A DNA stretch of 64,000 nt from Clostridium sporogenes (GCF_001020205.1 NZ_CP011663.1:2914001-2978000); one strand, 5' to 3'; shown: positions 35,377 through 43,592, counted from the first letter of the stretch. A program made the numbers and translations. Notes: generated by a model not told the origin, from the letters alone.

Positions 35377-35483
35377 TTATTCACAGTTCTATCCCTTAGA
35401 CGCCAACAATTATCATATTTTTCCACAATTCCTACACAATTTTTCCACAATTTATCAACATAGTAATACACATTTTATCAACA
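35377..35483 (+). promoter_or_regulatory. Cluster of five DnaA-box-like 9-mers
   Basis: Five sites each differ by one base from TTATCCACA and all point the same way: TTATTCACA (35377-35385), TTTTCCACA (35419-35427 and 35441-35449) and TTATCAACA (35452-35460 and 35475-35483). They lie between glpX and the spo0E-like gene. No dnaA, dnaN or AT-rich unwinding context marks this as an origin. Control of the downstream gene by DnaA is inferred. Confidence 0.6.
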
Positions 35484-35628
35484 GAAATTATAGTTATTTA
35501 TGTTGCAGAATGTATAACCTTGACTTACGAAATATATGATAACTTCGGTATAATCTGTTAGAATAAGGATATAAAACAAAGAAATAATTAATTATAATTA
35601 AACTTACACAATAAATGGAGTTGATGCT

Positions 35629-35802
35629 GTGAATAATTTACAATTAAAAACTTTAAATTTAAAAATTTATTATCTTAAACAATATTTATATACCTTAATA
35701 GATAAGCATGATTTATCTAATGCTGAAGTAATACAATGCAGCAAAGAATTGGACAAGCTTATTGTAGAATATGAAAATAAAAAATATAAAAATTTATATT
35801 AA
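35629..35802 (+). CDS. Spo0E-like aspartyl-phosphate phosphatase
   Basis: This 57-residue protein starts at GTG (35629), eight bases after GGAG. It contains the Spo0E family signature SKELDKLI (residues 38-45) in the second helix of a predicted helical hairpin. Such proteins dephosphorylate Spo0A~P or other response regulators and hold back sporulation. It is short but complete, with a terminator just after the stop. The 480-base upstream gap holds the DnaA-box-like cluster. Confidence 0.88.
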   Translation: MNNLQLKTLNLKIYYLKQYLYTLIDKHDLSNAEVIQCSKELDKLIVEYENKKYKNLY

Positions 35803-35808
35803 TAAAAT

Positions 35809-35838
35809 AACCACAGATTTATCTGTGGTTTGATTTTT
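35809..35838. terminator. Terminator after the spo0E-like gene
   Basis: The stem AACCACAGAT/ATCTGTGGTT (35809-35818, 35821-35830) is followed by TTGATTTTT. It also abuts the end of the convergent acidic-protein gene. Confidence 0.8.
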
Positions 35839-36232
35839 AATAAACAAATCCTATTATTTCATCTATATCTATATTTCTACCTTGTTCATAAAAAACTACA
35901 ATAAATTCATTTACCCCATTATCTACAGTATCATCATAACATATATACTGAGCTTCTATATCTAAATCTTCTTTTAAGTCTTCAAGTATGTCCTCTATAT
36001 TATCTCTTGATATATCATTTAAATAAGGCTTATATAAATCATCCACTTCTTCCCCATCTTCTATATTTTCCTTAGAAGCTTCCTCCTCTGCATAAGCTTT
36101 AGCTGCTAATATCTCTTCCTCATCAAATTCATAATAAATCTTAATTGGAAAAACATCCTCATTATATTCTATTTCTTCAATATTATATATGTCGTTGTCA
36201 TTTAAATAATCTATTATTTCTTCTCTGTTCAT
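35837..36232 (-). CDS. Highly acidic protein of unknown function
   Basis: The 131-residue protein is very rich in Asp and Glu, with few basic residues, and has no signal or membrane segment. An N-terminal EEIIDYLNDNDIYNIEEIEY helix-strand pattern and a beta-rich C-terminus (EFIVVFYEQGR) suggest a compact fold. I do not recognise the family. GTAGGAGG lies upstream of the ATG. It is convergent with the spo0E-like gene and isolated from others. Confidence 0.75.
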   Translation of the reverse strand: MNREEIIDYLNDNDIYNIEEIEYNEDVFPIKIYYEFDEEEILAAKAYAEEEASKENIEDGEEVDDLYKPYLNDISRDNIEDILEDLKEDLDIEAQYICYDDTVDNGVNEFIVVFYEQGRNIDIDEIIGFVY

Positions 36233-36696
36233 TTTAATCCTCCTACTTATAATTTAATTATTAAAATATCATTTTTATTAATTCAACGAATTTTAAAAAA
36301 ATCCTTTAATCAATCTATTTATATGTATTCGTTGTTTGTAAATATGTGCTAATTTTAAAAATAAATTAACAATTACTAAGTTTCTTTAAATATCATTTTA
36401 CCCAATATATGATTTTTAAATCTAATATAGATTTAAATTTTAAAAAATCTTTATTAATTTTGAGTAATTTATTTATTTTAGAATTTTAAAACCTTATAAA
36501 CCCATTTAAAATAGAAATATTATAATTCTAATAAAAAAACTATGAAATTAGAATATTATATTTCTAATTTCATAGTTTTTTAAATTTAAAATAAAATTTA
36601 TTTTATTACTTTTCTATCTAATATCTTTAAGGTTCTTTATAAAACAAATTGCTTTGTACTATGATAAATCCACAAACCCATGTAGGAATATTATTT
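36233..36696. other. Gap between flavoprotein and acidic-protein genes
   Basis: Apart from the terminator at 36534-36581 the 464-base stretch is AT-rich with no reading frame of note and no structure I recognise. Confidence 0.5.
36534..36581 (-). terminator. Terminator of the A-type flavoprotein gene
   Basis: A 19- to 20-bp hairpin with A and T tracts (36534-36552 with 36563-36581). It shares the core AAAAAACTATGAAAT with the hairpin at 60261-60301, so this may be a recurrent terminator sequence. Confidence 0.8.
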
Positions 36697-37866
36697 TTAA
36701 AGAAGTTTTATATATTCTTCTATAAATTCCTCTGCTCTTTTAAAGTCATCTTTACTTGGAACAAACTTAAATTTAAAAGGTTCTTCTACAACTTTTAATT
36801 TTAACCCTCTTAATCTATCTGTCATAAGAGAAGGGCCTTCTCCACTCCAACCATAAGATCCAAAGGCGCCTGCTGCTTTACCTCTATTACTTATAACACC
36901 TATATGGCTCATTACATCCCAAACTGGCTTTACTGCATCTTGGTTTATAGTTGGAGAACCTAAAATAATTCCTGTAGAATTTTCTATTAATTCTAATACC
37001 TTTTCCATAGGCATAGAAGTTATTTCATGTCCTTCTGCTTTAATTCCTTTTTCATTAAGTCTTTCAACTAAATATTCTCCCATTTTTTCTGTATTTCCAT
37101 AAGCTGAAATATACAATACTTGGATATTTTGTTCCTTTGTATCTTCTGTAGCCCATTTTCTATAAAGATCTATATATTTAGAAATATCTTCTATATGAAC
37201 AGGACCATGGCTTGTAGCTACCATGTCAAAATCTAAATCTTTTATTTTGTCTAATCCCATTAATACAAATTTTTTAAATGGACCCATAATAACATCAAAA
37301 TAATATCTCATTTCATCTAAATAATCTCCAGAACAAGTATCTGTTATGCAACCTTCTGGACAGTAGTGACAACCTAAAAAATCACAGGTAAATAGCACTT
37401 TTTCATTTTCAGCATAAGTAAACATAGTATCTGGCCAATGTAAGTTTGGTGCAGTTATAAACTTTAATGTGGTTTTTCCTAAATTTAATTCTTTTGGTGC
37501 TGGTAAATTTTTAAATTCTTTATTTATAATATCTTTAATATAAATTAATGCAGCTCTTGATCCTATAACTGTTGCCTCTGGATAGATCTCCAATAATTTA
37601 CTCAAAGATCCACTATGATCTAATTCTGTATGTTGAACAATTATATAATCAACCTTTTTATCACCTATTACTTCTTTTATATTTTCCATGTATTCATCAA
37701 AATAACCATCTTTAACACAATCTATAAGAGCTACTTTCTCATCATCTATAAGATATGCATTATATGTGGTTCCTTTTTTAGTTTCCATTATAATATCAAA
37801 AACTCTTAATTCTGGATTTCTAACTCCAACCCAATGTATGTTTTTTTTCAATTGTACACTCGCCAT
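36697..37866 (-). CDS. FprA-family A-type flavoprotein (flavodiiron)
   Basis: The start is the ATG at 37866 behind CAGGAGG, giving 389 residues; the frame runs upstream to 37902 without a better site. The N-terminal metallo-beta-lactamase-like diiron domain has the ligands HTELDHSGS near residue 82, DFLGCHYCPEG near 155 and TSHGPVH near 226. The C-terminal flavodoxin domain starts near 253 (QVLYISAYGNTEKMGEYL). Such enzymes reduce O2 to water or NO to N2O in anaerobes. No rubredoxin gene is fused or adjacent. Confidence 0.95.
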   Translation of the reverse strand: MASVQLKKNIHWVGVRNPELRVFDIIMETKKGTTYNAYLIDDEKVALIDCVKDGYFDEYMENIKEVIGDKKVDYIIVQHTELDHSGSLSKLLEIYPEATVIGSRAALIYIKDIINKEFKNLPAPKELNLGKTTLKFITAPNLHWPDTMFTYAENEKVLFTCDFLGCHYCPEGCITDTCSGDYLDEMRYYFDVIMGPFKKFVLMGLDKIKDLDFDMVATSHGPVHIEDISKYIDLYRKWATEDTKEQNIQVLYISAYGNTEKMGEYLVERLNEKGIKAEGHEITSMPMEKVLELIENSTGIILGSPTINQDAVKPVWDVMSHIGVISNRGKAAGAFGSYGWSGEGPSLMTDRLRGLKLKVVEEPFKFKFVPSKDDFKRAEEFIEEYIKLL

Positions 37867-38040
37867 ATTTTTAACCTCCTGTATTTTAAGAAATATTTTC
37901 ACAATATACTAACTTTATCTTTTATATTTATTTTAACATATTAAAAGAAAATATTAAATACTAATAATTATCTATGTAGCCTTAGAAAGTTTTATATAAG
38001 GTATTTTATATTTAATACTTAAATAAACTATAATTAACTA

Positions 38041-38135
38041 AAAAAAAGGCCTATTCCTAAAATAGATTATATTTAAAACTACATAATAGTATTATAACCT
38101 AAATAGTTTTAAATAAAGGAACCTTAGCCTTTTTA
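38041..38135 (-). terminator. Extended multi-stem terminator after the ECF S-component gene
   Basis: On the minus strand AAAAAGGC pairs with GCCTTTTT, inside it TTCC with GGAA, and inside that a perfect 10-bp TTTAAAACTA/TAGTTTTAAA stem that also contains ATAATA-C-TATTAT. A T7 run ends it. This is far more elaborate than an ordinary terminator. Confidence 0.6.
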
Positions 38136-38184
38136 TATATTTTTTTAAATTTATTTCTAAATAATAGTTTAAGTATATATTTTA

Positions 38185-38691
38185 TTATTTTGATGAAGCT
38201 GTAGGCACTAATTTTATGTTTAATGTTTTAGATAATGCTTTTACTAAAGCAAAGGCAATTATACCATCTACTAAATGATGAAGTATAGATCCTATTCCTA
38301 CAGCAACTAATATTTTATATAGTGTAAATCCAAAAGGAATTACCGCTATAGCTTCTAAAGCTCCATGTATTGGTGCAGTTATAGCTATTACTTTTTTAAA
38401 AGGCATACCTTTTTTTATAAGAATAGCCCCTATAAACCCAACAAAAGTATGCATAAACGCTCTAGCTGCAACCACTAAAGGGGTAGATACTAAAAACCCC
38501 AAAGTGGAACCTAGCCCTACCATCACCGCTGAAGCTGGTCCTAAAAGCATAGCTACAAATAAAGGCACATGTGATGCTAAGGTAGCTGTAAAAGGTCCTA
38601 ATTGAATTTTTAAAAATCCAAAGGCTAATGGAATCACTATGGCTAAAGCAGTTAAAACTGCAGCATAAGTCATTTTTTTTACATTTTTCAT
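38185..38691 (-). CDS. ECF transporter S component, vitamin unknown
   Basis: The 168-residue protein has about six membrane segments and the S-component start MTYAAVLTALAIVIPLAFGF, then LGPFTATLASHVPLFVAMLLGP and a late HHLVDGIIAFALVKAL. S components bind a vitamin with high affinity and use a shared EcfAA'T module, which is not encoded here. I cannot tell niacin, pantothenate, biotin or another substrate apart. It is monocistronic with a promoter overlapped by palindromic sequence, suggesting a vitamin-responsive repressor. Confidence 0.82.
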   Translation of the reverse strand: MKNVKKMTYAAVLTALAIVIPLAFGFLKIQLGPFTATLASHVPLFVAMLLGPASAVMVGLGSTLGFLVSTPLVVAARAFMHTFVGFIGAILIKKGMPFKKVIAITAPIHGALEAIAVIPFGFTLYKILVAVGIGSILHHLVDGIIAFALVKALSKTLNIKLVPTASSK

Positions 38692-38716
38692 TTTTTTATC
38701 CCCCTGTATAGTTAAA

Positions 38717-38757
38717 TGTATATACAGTAGTATACACTACACTTTCCCTTTTGTAAA
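38717..38757 (-). promoter_or_regulatory. Promoter and palindromic operator of the ECF S-component gene
   Basis: On the minus strand TTTACA (complement of 38752-38757) and TATACT (complement of 38729-38734) are 17 bases apart. The 10-bp palindrome TGTATATACA lies just downstream at 38717-38726, and GTATAC at 38730-38735 overlaps the -10 box. Confidence 0.65.
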
Positions 38758-38901
38758 TATACTTTTATATTATTTATTCATAAAAAGTTATATAATTATC
38801 TTCTCTAAAACTAAATCTTCATTAAAGTATTATGAAAATATATATTAGAAAATTTTTTTAATTTAAAAAACTAAATTTATTATTAATATAAATTATACCT
38901 A

Positions 38902-38930
38902 TTGACAGTATTTATAGAATATATTAATAT
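38902..38930 (+). promoter_or_regulatory. Promoter of the selenoprotein gene
   Basis: TTGACA (38902-38907) and TAATAT (38925-38930) are 17 bases apart. The operator begins six bases after the -10 box. Confidence 0.72.
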
Positions 38931-38936
38931 GTAAGT

Positions 38937-38953
38937 ATACCCCATATGGGTAT
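38937..38953. promoter_or_regulatory. ATACC-N7-GGTAT operator at the selenoprotein gene
   Basis: The sequence is ATACCCCATATGGGTAT, with the same half sites and 7-base spacing as the element at 12675-12691. It covers the expected transcription start and ends one base before the ribosome binding site. Confidence 0.7.
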
Positions 38954-38968
38954 GGAGGTGGATATATT

Positions 38969-39271
38969 ATGATAAAAATAGATGAAAAAGCATTAAAAAT
39001 AGCAAAAGAAAAAAATTCAAATTTTATAATTAACTTAATAACTACAACTTGTGGTGGATGAGGATCTAACGGATCTCAAATCCAAAATCTCAGTGTTGAG
39101 ATTTCAAAGAAAATCCCCGTAAAAAATGCTTTTCATAGTTTTGAATATGAGGGCATAAAAATATTTATAAATAAATCTCTAAAACTAGGAGAAGAAATAT
39201 TAGTTTATCAAAAGCTTAAACTTCCTTTTATAGGGGCTATATATGGCGTTAAAGGAGTAATAGTACCTTAA
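38969..39271 (+). CDS. HesB-like selenoprotein with in-frame UGA at codon 31
   Basis: From an ATG eight bases after GGAGGTG the frame runs 30 codons to a TGA (39059-39061) and then continues 69 more codons to TAA at 39269-39271. With selenocysteine the product has 100 residues and the motif TTCGGUGSNG, resembling the HesB/IscA-related selenoproteins. After the UGA the frame keeps protein-like composition (FEYEGIKIFINKSL, LPFIGAIYGVKG). An 8-bp hairpin with a GTGT loop follows at the right distance. A standard ORF call misses or splits the gene. Function of the family is uncertain; a redox or persulfide role is plausible. It has its own promoter, operator and terminator. Confidence 0.88.
39085..39104 (+). 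promoter_or_regulatory. Bacterial SECIS-like hairpin
   Basis: AAATCTCA (39085-39092) pairs perfectly with TGAGATTT (39097-39104) around the loop GTGT. The loop starts 31 bases after the UGA and has G as its first base, matching the accepted bSECIS pattern of a small G-containing apical loop at 16 to 37 bases. Confidence 0.8.
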
Positions 39272-39338
39272 ATAGAATTTTAATTACATTAAATTAAAAA
39301 TACAAAACATAAATATATTTTTAATAAACTAATAATTA

Positions 39339-39390
39339 AAAAGCTATAAATTTGAAATTTAACCTTTCAAATTTATAGCTTTTAACTTTT
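39339..39390 (+). terminator. Terminator of the selenoprotein gene
   Basis: A perfect 19-bp stem (39339-39357 with 39365-39383) with a 7-base loop, ending in a T-rich tail. Confidence 0.85.
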
Positions 39391-39479
39391 AATATATAAT
39401 ATTTATATAAACTTTTCTAAACTTTTAGTAGGTAAAGGTGCTTATGATAAATAAAGTCTATCTAAAACCAGTAATAATT

Positions 39480-39770
39480 TTATGTTAGTTTATAAATAAA
39501 ATCTTTTAATTTTTCTTTATCATTTAAAACAACTACGTGAAAATTATTTTCTTTCAATTTTAAATTAAGATTATTAGATATCCCTAATGTAATAATAGTG
39601 TTTACGTCCTGCTTTTTCAAAAATTCTACCATATCTTCTTTAGGTTTTTTTAAAATAATATGCTTTTCTATAAATTTATCTTCTTTTAGTGTATAGAACG
39701 TAAATTTAGTAGTATCTTCCTCTAGAGCGCATATTTCATCTTCCTCTATTGGAATAACTATATTTTTCAT
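39480..39770 (-). CDS. NifX/NifB-like (dinitrogenase cofactor family) small protein, tentative
   Basis: The 96-residue protein starts MKNIVIPIEEDEICALEEDT and continues with a segment VNTIITLGISNNLNLKLKEN near residues 55-74. This mimics the family pattern in which a strand and a glycine turn precede a helix (VITGGIGPNAL). The family's metal-cofactor histidine and glycine features are weak, so the call is tentative. AGGTG lies upstream of the ATG. It is isolated, next to the selenoprotein gene and in the opposite orientation. Confidence 0.45.
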   Translation of the reverse strand: MKNIVIPIEEDEICALEEDTTKFTFYTLKEDKFIEKHIILKKPKEDMVEFLKKQDVNTIITLGISNNLNLKLKENNFHVVVLNDKEKLKDFIYKLT

Positions 39771-39896
39771 ATAAACACCTACTATCTTAAAATATTTTTT
39801 TTTAGAACCATATCTTAAGCTAAGGACCTTTAAAATTTAAATAAGTATAGGTTCTTCTCATAAACAAATTACATGCAAACTTAAGAATTACTTCTT

Positions 39897-40760
39897 TTAT
39901 AGTTTTGCCCATTTTTGAATAAGAATACTATTAAATTTATCTAAATCTATTATCTTATTTGGCATATTTACTTTAAATCCTTTATCTTCTTCTTTTAAAG
40001 TTATAATTCCAGATTTTAGTTCTTCTATATCAGGATCTATATAAACAAAATTTTCATTAAAAATCTCCTTATTTGTTATATACATAGCTGCCGCTGCATC
40101 CCAATTGCAAAAGGCTTTTATATTAAAGGTTTTTTGCATAGAGTTAAACCAAGGCTCTATTTCTTTATATACATATCTCAAAATTTCATTTGAACTATTT
40201 TTAAGTACATTTAACTCTTTCTCTCTAAATAAAGCTTGAAGAGTAACATGTCCATCTAATATAGTTATATCTGCTCCTGAAGTTAAAACACTATAGGCTG
40301 CTTCATAATCACAGGATAAATTTAATTCTCTAACCTCTACACCTGAAATAACCAAAGGTTTTGTGACACCACCCATTAGTACAATATTTTTTACATTTTT
40401 ATAAAAATTTTCATCATATAAATATGCACCATATAAGTTAGACATGGAACCTGTAGCAAGTATAGTTATTTCCCCTTTATACCTGCTAGCACTTATAGCT
40501 AAAAATTTAGCAGCTTCACTAATTCTTCCTGTGTTTAAATCTCCACCTTTAAAAATGGGCTTATATTCTTTGTCTAAAAGATTCATAATTCTAAGATTAT
40601 TTTCATGAACTTCCTCTACGGTACCATTGCCATGAGTTGATGTTAAACCGATTAGCTCTACATTTTCATTACCTATAAGATACATTAAAGTTAAACCATC
40701 ATCCACATCTTTATCTTTAAGACCCATGGTGTTATCACAGTCATAAATAATCCTATGCAT
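39897..40760 (-). CDS. Nucleoside hydrolase (IunH-like)
   Basis: The 287-residue enzyme should cleave purine or pyrimidine ribonucleosides to base and ribose. The calcium-binding N-terminus is DCDNTMGLKDKDVDDGL, a variant with an insertion relative to the usual DTDPGxDDA. Further marks are STHGNG near residue 40, ILATGSMSNL near 98 and NWDAAAAMYI near 214. I chose the second of two close ATGs (40760) because GGGGAG is seven bases before it; the first at 40766 would be too near. It lies directly after the deformylase gene. Confidence 0.9.
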   Translation of the reverse strand: MHRIIYDCDNTMGLKDKDVDDGLTLMYLIGNENVELIGLTSTHGNGTVEEVHENNLRIMNLLDKEYKPIFKGGDLNTGRISEAAKFLAISASRYKGEITILATGSMSNLYGAYLYDENFYKNVKNIVLMGGVTKPLVISGVEVRELNLSCDYEAAYSVLTSGADITILDGHVTLQALFREKELNVLKNSSNEILRYVYKEIEPWFNSMQKTFNIKAFCNWDAAAAMYITNKEIFNENFVYIDPDIEELKSGIITLKEEDKGFKVNMPNKIIDLDKFNSILIQKWAKL

Positions 40761-40777
40761 TAGCATTCTCCCCTTTT

Positions 40778-41248
40778 TTATTCTATTTGTTCCACTTTGT
40801 ATACCTTTTTAGCCTTATCTATATAAACTATGCCATCTAAATGATCATACTCATGGCAAAAAGCATCCTTTAACAAGTCTGTGGCTTCATAAGTAACTTC
40901 CTCACCTTTTTCATTTAATCCTTTTATAGCAATTCTTCTAGGTCTAATAACAATGCCTTCATACCCAGGGTAGCTTAAACATCCTTCTTGACTTTCTTCT
41001 TTTCCTATTCTTTTTAAAAATTTAGGATTTATAAGAATTATAGGTTCTTGCCCATTTCTTAAATCTATAATAAAAATTCTTTTTAAATAACCTATTTGAG
41101 GTGCTGCCAGGCCAATACCTGTACCTGCATATAAAGTATCCTTTAAATCTTCTATAATACCTTTAATTTCATCATCAATACATTCTACTTTTTTACTAAC
41201 TCTTTTTAAAGTCTTGTCTCCAACTTGTAATATCTCTCTTACTGCCAT
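40778..41248 (-). CDS. def: Peptide deformylase
   Basis: The enzyme removes formyl groups from new proteins. Motifs are GIGLAAPQIG near residue 42, EGCLSYPG near 87 and the zinc site HEYDHLDG near 131. I start at the ATG at 41248 (MAVREILQVGD), giving 156 residues as is usual. The frame is open to 41323. A GGAGG site lies 32 bases upstream, separated from the ATG by a 7-bp hairpin (41257-41275); a weaker AAGAG is at normal distance. Confidence 0.94.
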   Translation of the reverse strand: MAVREILQVGDKTLKRVSKKVECIDDEIKGIIEDLKDTLYAGTGIGLAAPQIGYLKRIFIIDLRNGQEPIILINPKFLKRIGKEESQEGCLSYPGYEGIVIRPRRIAIKGLNEKGEEVTYEATDLLKDAFCHEYDHLDGIVYIDKAKKVYKVEQIE

Positions 41249-41498
41249 AATAACTCTTAAAGCTAAAAGCTTTAAAACTCCCTCCTTTTTGTGATGTATA
41301 TCTAAATTATACATAATATTCAAGAAAAATGCGAGATTATTATGAAAAATACAAAATTTAGAAATTTATTTATACTTATACTCTTACTCTAGAATTAAAA
41401 TACTTACTTTAATATATGTGTAAACATAACATTTTATTAAGACTATTTTTACCATATGTAACTATTCTAATTTTAAGATAAAGCATATTTACTTTATA

Positions 41499-41529
41499 TA
41501 AAAAAGCAGCGACTTTCGCTGCTTTTTTT
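41499..41529 (-). terminator. Terminator of the V-type ATPase operon
   Basis: GCAGCGA (41506-41512) pairs with TCGCTGC (41516-41522), extended by A and T tracts. On the minus strand it overlaps the subunit D stop and ends in TTTTTTATA. Confidence 0.92.
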
Positions 41530-42178
41530 ATACCATATTACTTTGCTTTTCTTCCATCATACTCTTAATTTTCATGAGTCTTGTTACTGTACTTCTTTCA
41601 TTTTCATCTAACTTCATTTGTATAAATCTTATAGTTTCCTCTAGTTGAGGTATAGTCATATATTCTAGAGCATTAACTCTTCTCCTAGTTTTTTCAATTT
41701 CATCCGCCATTAGTTGGCATGCTTTCTCTACTTTAGCTAATTCTAAAAGCTTAGGCAATATACCATATAACTTTTCTATAGCACCATCTAATTCAGAAGA
41801 AGTATTAGCAAAACCATAAGGAAATATACTTCCTTTATCTCCTTCTAACTTTCTCTTGAAGTCAAACACAGGCACATTAACACTCATTATGTTTTGCTTT
41901 TTAACATCTACAGAAATACTTTCCTTTGGATAAGCTACGGCTTCCTCCAAAAACTCTGGAGACATAACCGCACTAGCCATTAAAAAATCTTTAAAAGATC
42001 CTTCTAACTCTTTTTCTACATCTTTTCTAAGTTCATTATTCTTTTTTATCATATCTATGAATCTTCTCATAAGCTCATCTTGCTTATCTTTTAAGAGTTT
42101 ATGTCCTCTGGTGGCTGTTGTTAACCTCTTTTTAAGTTTAGTGAGCTCCATTCTAGTAGGATTTACATTTAATTTCAT
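41528..42178 (-). CDS. atpD: V-type ATPase subunit D
   Basis: Subunit D is the central rotor stalk that turns inside the A3B3 head. The 216-residue protein is mostly long coiled coil, with the family start NPTRMELTKLKKRL and the C-terminal RRVNALEYMTIPQLEETI near 158-185. I chose the ATG at 42178; a GTG at 42187 in frame is possible. It is the last gene of the operon and ends inside the terminator. Confidence 0.95.
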   Translation of the reverse strand: MKLNVNPTRMELTKLKKRLTTATRGHKLLKDKQDELMRRFIDMIKKNNELRKDVEKELEGSFKDFLMASAVMSPEFLEEAVAYPKESISVDVKKQNIMSVNVPVFDFKRKLEGDKGSIFPYGFANTSSELDGAIEKLYGILPKLLELAKVEKACQLMADEIEKTRRRVNALEYMTIPQLEETIRFIQMKLDENERSTVTRLMKIKSMMEEKQSNMV

Positions 42179-42206
42179 AAAGATCACTCATCCCTTTTAA
42201 TGGTTA

Positions 42207-43592
42207 TTATTTGCTTTCTTCAGCTTTATTTAAATATTTTTCTAGATATTCGTCTCTTATTCTCTTAAGCTCTGACTTAGGTAATATAGTTAACAATTTC
42301 CATCCAAGATTTAGTGTCTCTTCTATAGTTCTATTAGTGGTGAATCCTTGAGATACATATTCTCCCTCGAAAGCATCTGCAAATTTAGCATATAATTTAT
42401 CTGTGTCAGATAACGCAGATTCTCCAAGTATTACGGATAATTCTTTAGCTTGCTTACCCTGTGCATAAGCTGCAAATAATTGGTTCATTGTATCTGCATG
42501 ATCCTCTCTAGTTTTCCCTTTACCTATACCCTTATCTTTAAGTCTTGATAATGAAGGTAATACATCTATTGGAGGCATTATGCCTTTTTTATATAATTCT
42601 CTACTTAATATTATTTGTCCTTCTGTTATATATCCTGTTAAGTCTGGAATTGGATGTGTTTTATCATCCTCAGGCATTGTAAGTATAGGAATTTGTGTTA
42701 TAGAACCTTCTTTTCCTAAGATTCTTCCAGCTCTTTCATATAAAGTAGAAAGGTCTGTATATAAGTATCCTGGATATCCACGTCTACCAGGGACTTCTTT
42801 TCTGGCAGCAGATACTTCACGAAGAGCTTCACAGTAGTTTGTGATATCCGTCATTATAACAAGTACATGCATTCCCTTTTCAAAGGCTAAATATTCAGCT
42901 GCAGTAAGAGCCATTCTAGGTGTGGCAATTCTTTCTATAGCTGGATCATTAGCTAAGTTTATAAATAAAACCGCTCTATCTATAGCTCCTGTTTTGGTAA
43001 AGTCATCAATAAAATATTGAGCTTCTTCAAAAGTTGTTCCTATAGCTGCAAATACAACGGCAAATTTTGAATCTGAATTTAAAACCTTTGCCTGTCTTGC
43101 AATTTGAGCCGCAAGCTCTGCATGAGGAAGACCAGATCCTGAGAAAACAGGAAGCTTTTGTCCTCTAACCAAAGTGTTAAGTCCATCTATAGCTGAAACT
43201 CCTGTTTGAATAAATTCATCTGGATAGTTTCTTGCTACTGGATTTATAGGTATACCATTTATATCTAATTTTTTATCAGGAATTATTTTAGGGCCACCAT
43301 CCTTAGGATTACCAAGTCCATCAAATACTCTTCCTAACATATCTTCAGAAACGCCTAATTCTAGAGGTTTGCCTAAGAATTTAACTTTAGCTCCTTTAAT
43401 ATTTATTCCAGCTGAACCTTCAAACAATTGAACCATAGCTTTATCTTTATTTATTTCTAGAACTTTCCCACGTCTCTTTTCTCCATTATGAAGTTCTATT
43501 TCAACAAGTTCATCAAAACTAACGCCTTCTACTTGATCAACCAGCATAAGTGGTCCAACTACTTCTTTAACTGTTCTATATTCCTTAAGCAT
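42207..43592 (-). CDS. atpB: V-type ATPase subunit B
   Basis: Subunit B is the non-catalytic partner in the A3B3 head. The 461-residue protein has FSGSGLPHAELAAQIARQ near residue 151, a P-loop remnant without the lysine of Walker A. SAARKEVPGRRGYPGYLYTDL near 262 and GITQIPILTMPEDD-like segments follow. It starts eight bases before the end of subunit A gene, so the two overlap. Confidence 0.97.
   Translation of the reverse strand: MLKEYRTVKEVVGPLMLVDQVEGVSFDELVEIELHNGEKRRGKVLEINKDKAMVQLFEGSAGINIKGAKVKFLGKPLELGVSEDMLGRVFDGLGNPKDGGPKIIPDKKLDINGIPINPVARNYPDEFIQTGVSAIDGLNTLVRGQKLPVFSGSGLPHAELAAQIARQAKVLNSDSKFAVVFAAIGTTFEEAQYFIDDFTKTGAIDRAVLFINLANDPAIERIATPRMALTAAEYLAFEKGMHVLVIMTDITNYCEALREVSAARKEVPGRRGYPGYLYTDLSTLYERAGRILGKEGSITQIPILTMPEDDKTHPIPDLTGYITEGQIILSRELYKKGIMPPIDVLPSLSRLKDKGIGKGKTREDHADTMNQLFAAYAQGKQAKELSVILGESALSDTDKLYAKFADAFEGEYVSQGFTTNRTIEETLNLGWKLLTILPKSELKRIRDEYLEKYLNKAEESK

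Noticed and set aside
35377..35483. Chromosomal replication origin
   Set aside because: DnaA-box-like sites are present, but there is no dnaA, dnaN, rpmH or unwinding element nearby.
39059..39061. Reading the HesB-like gene as a nonsense-mutated pseudogene
   Set aside because: The frame after the TGA stays open and protein-like, a SECIS-like hairpin follows at the expected distance, and the promoter, operator and ribosome site are intact.
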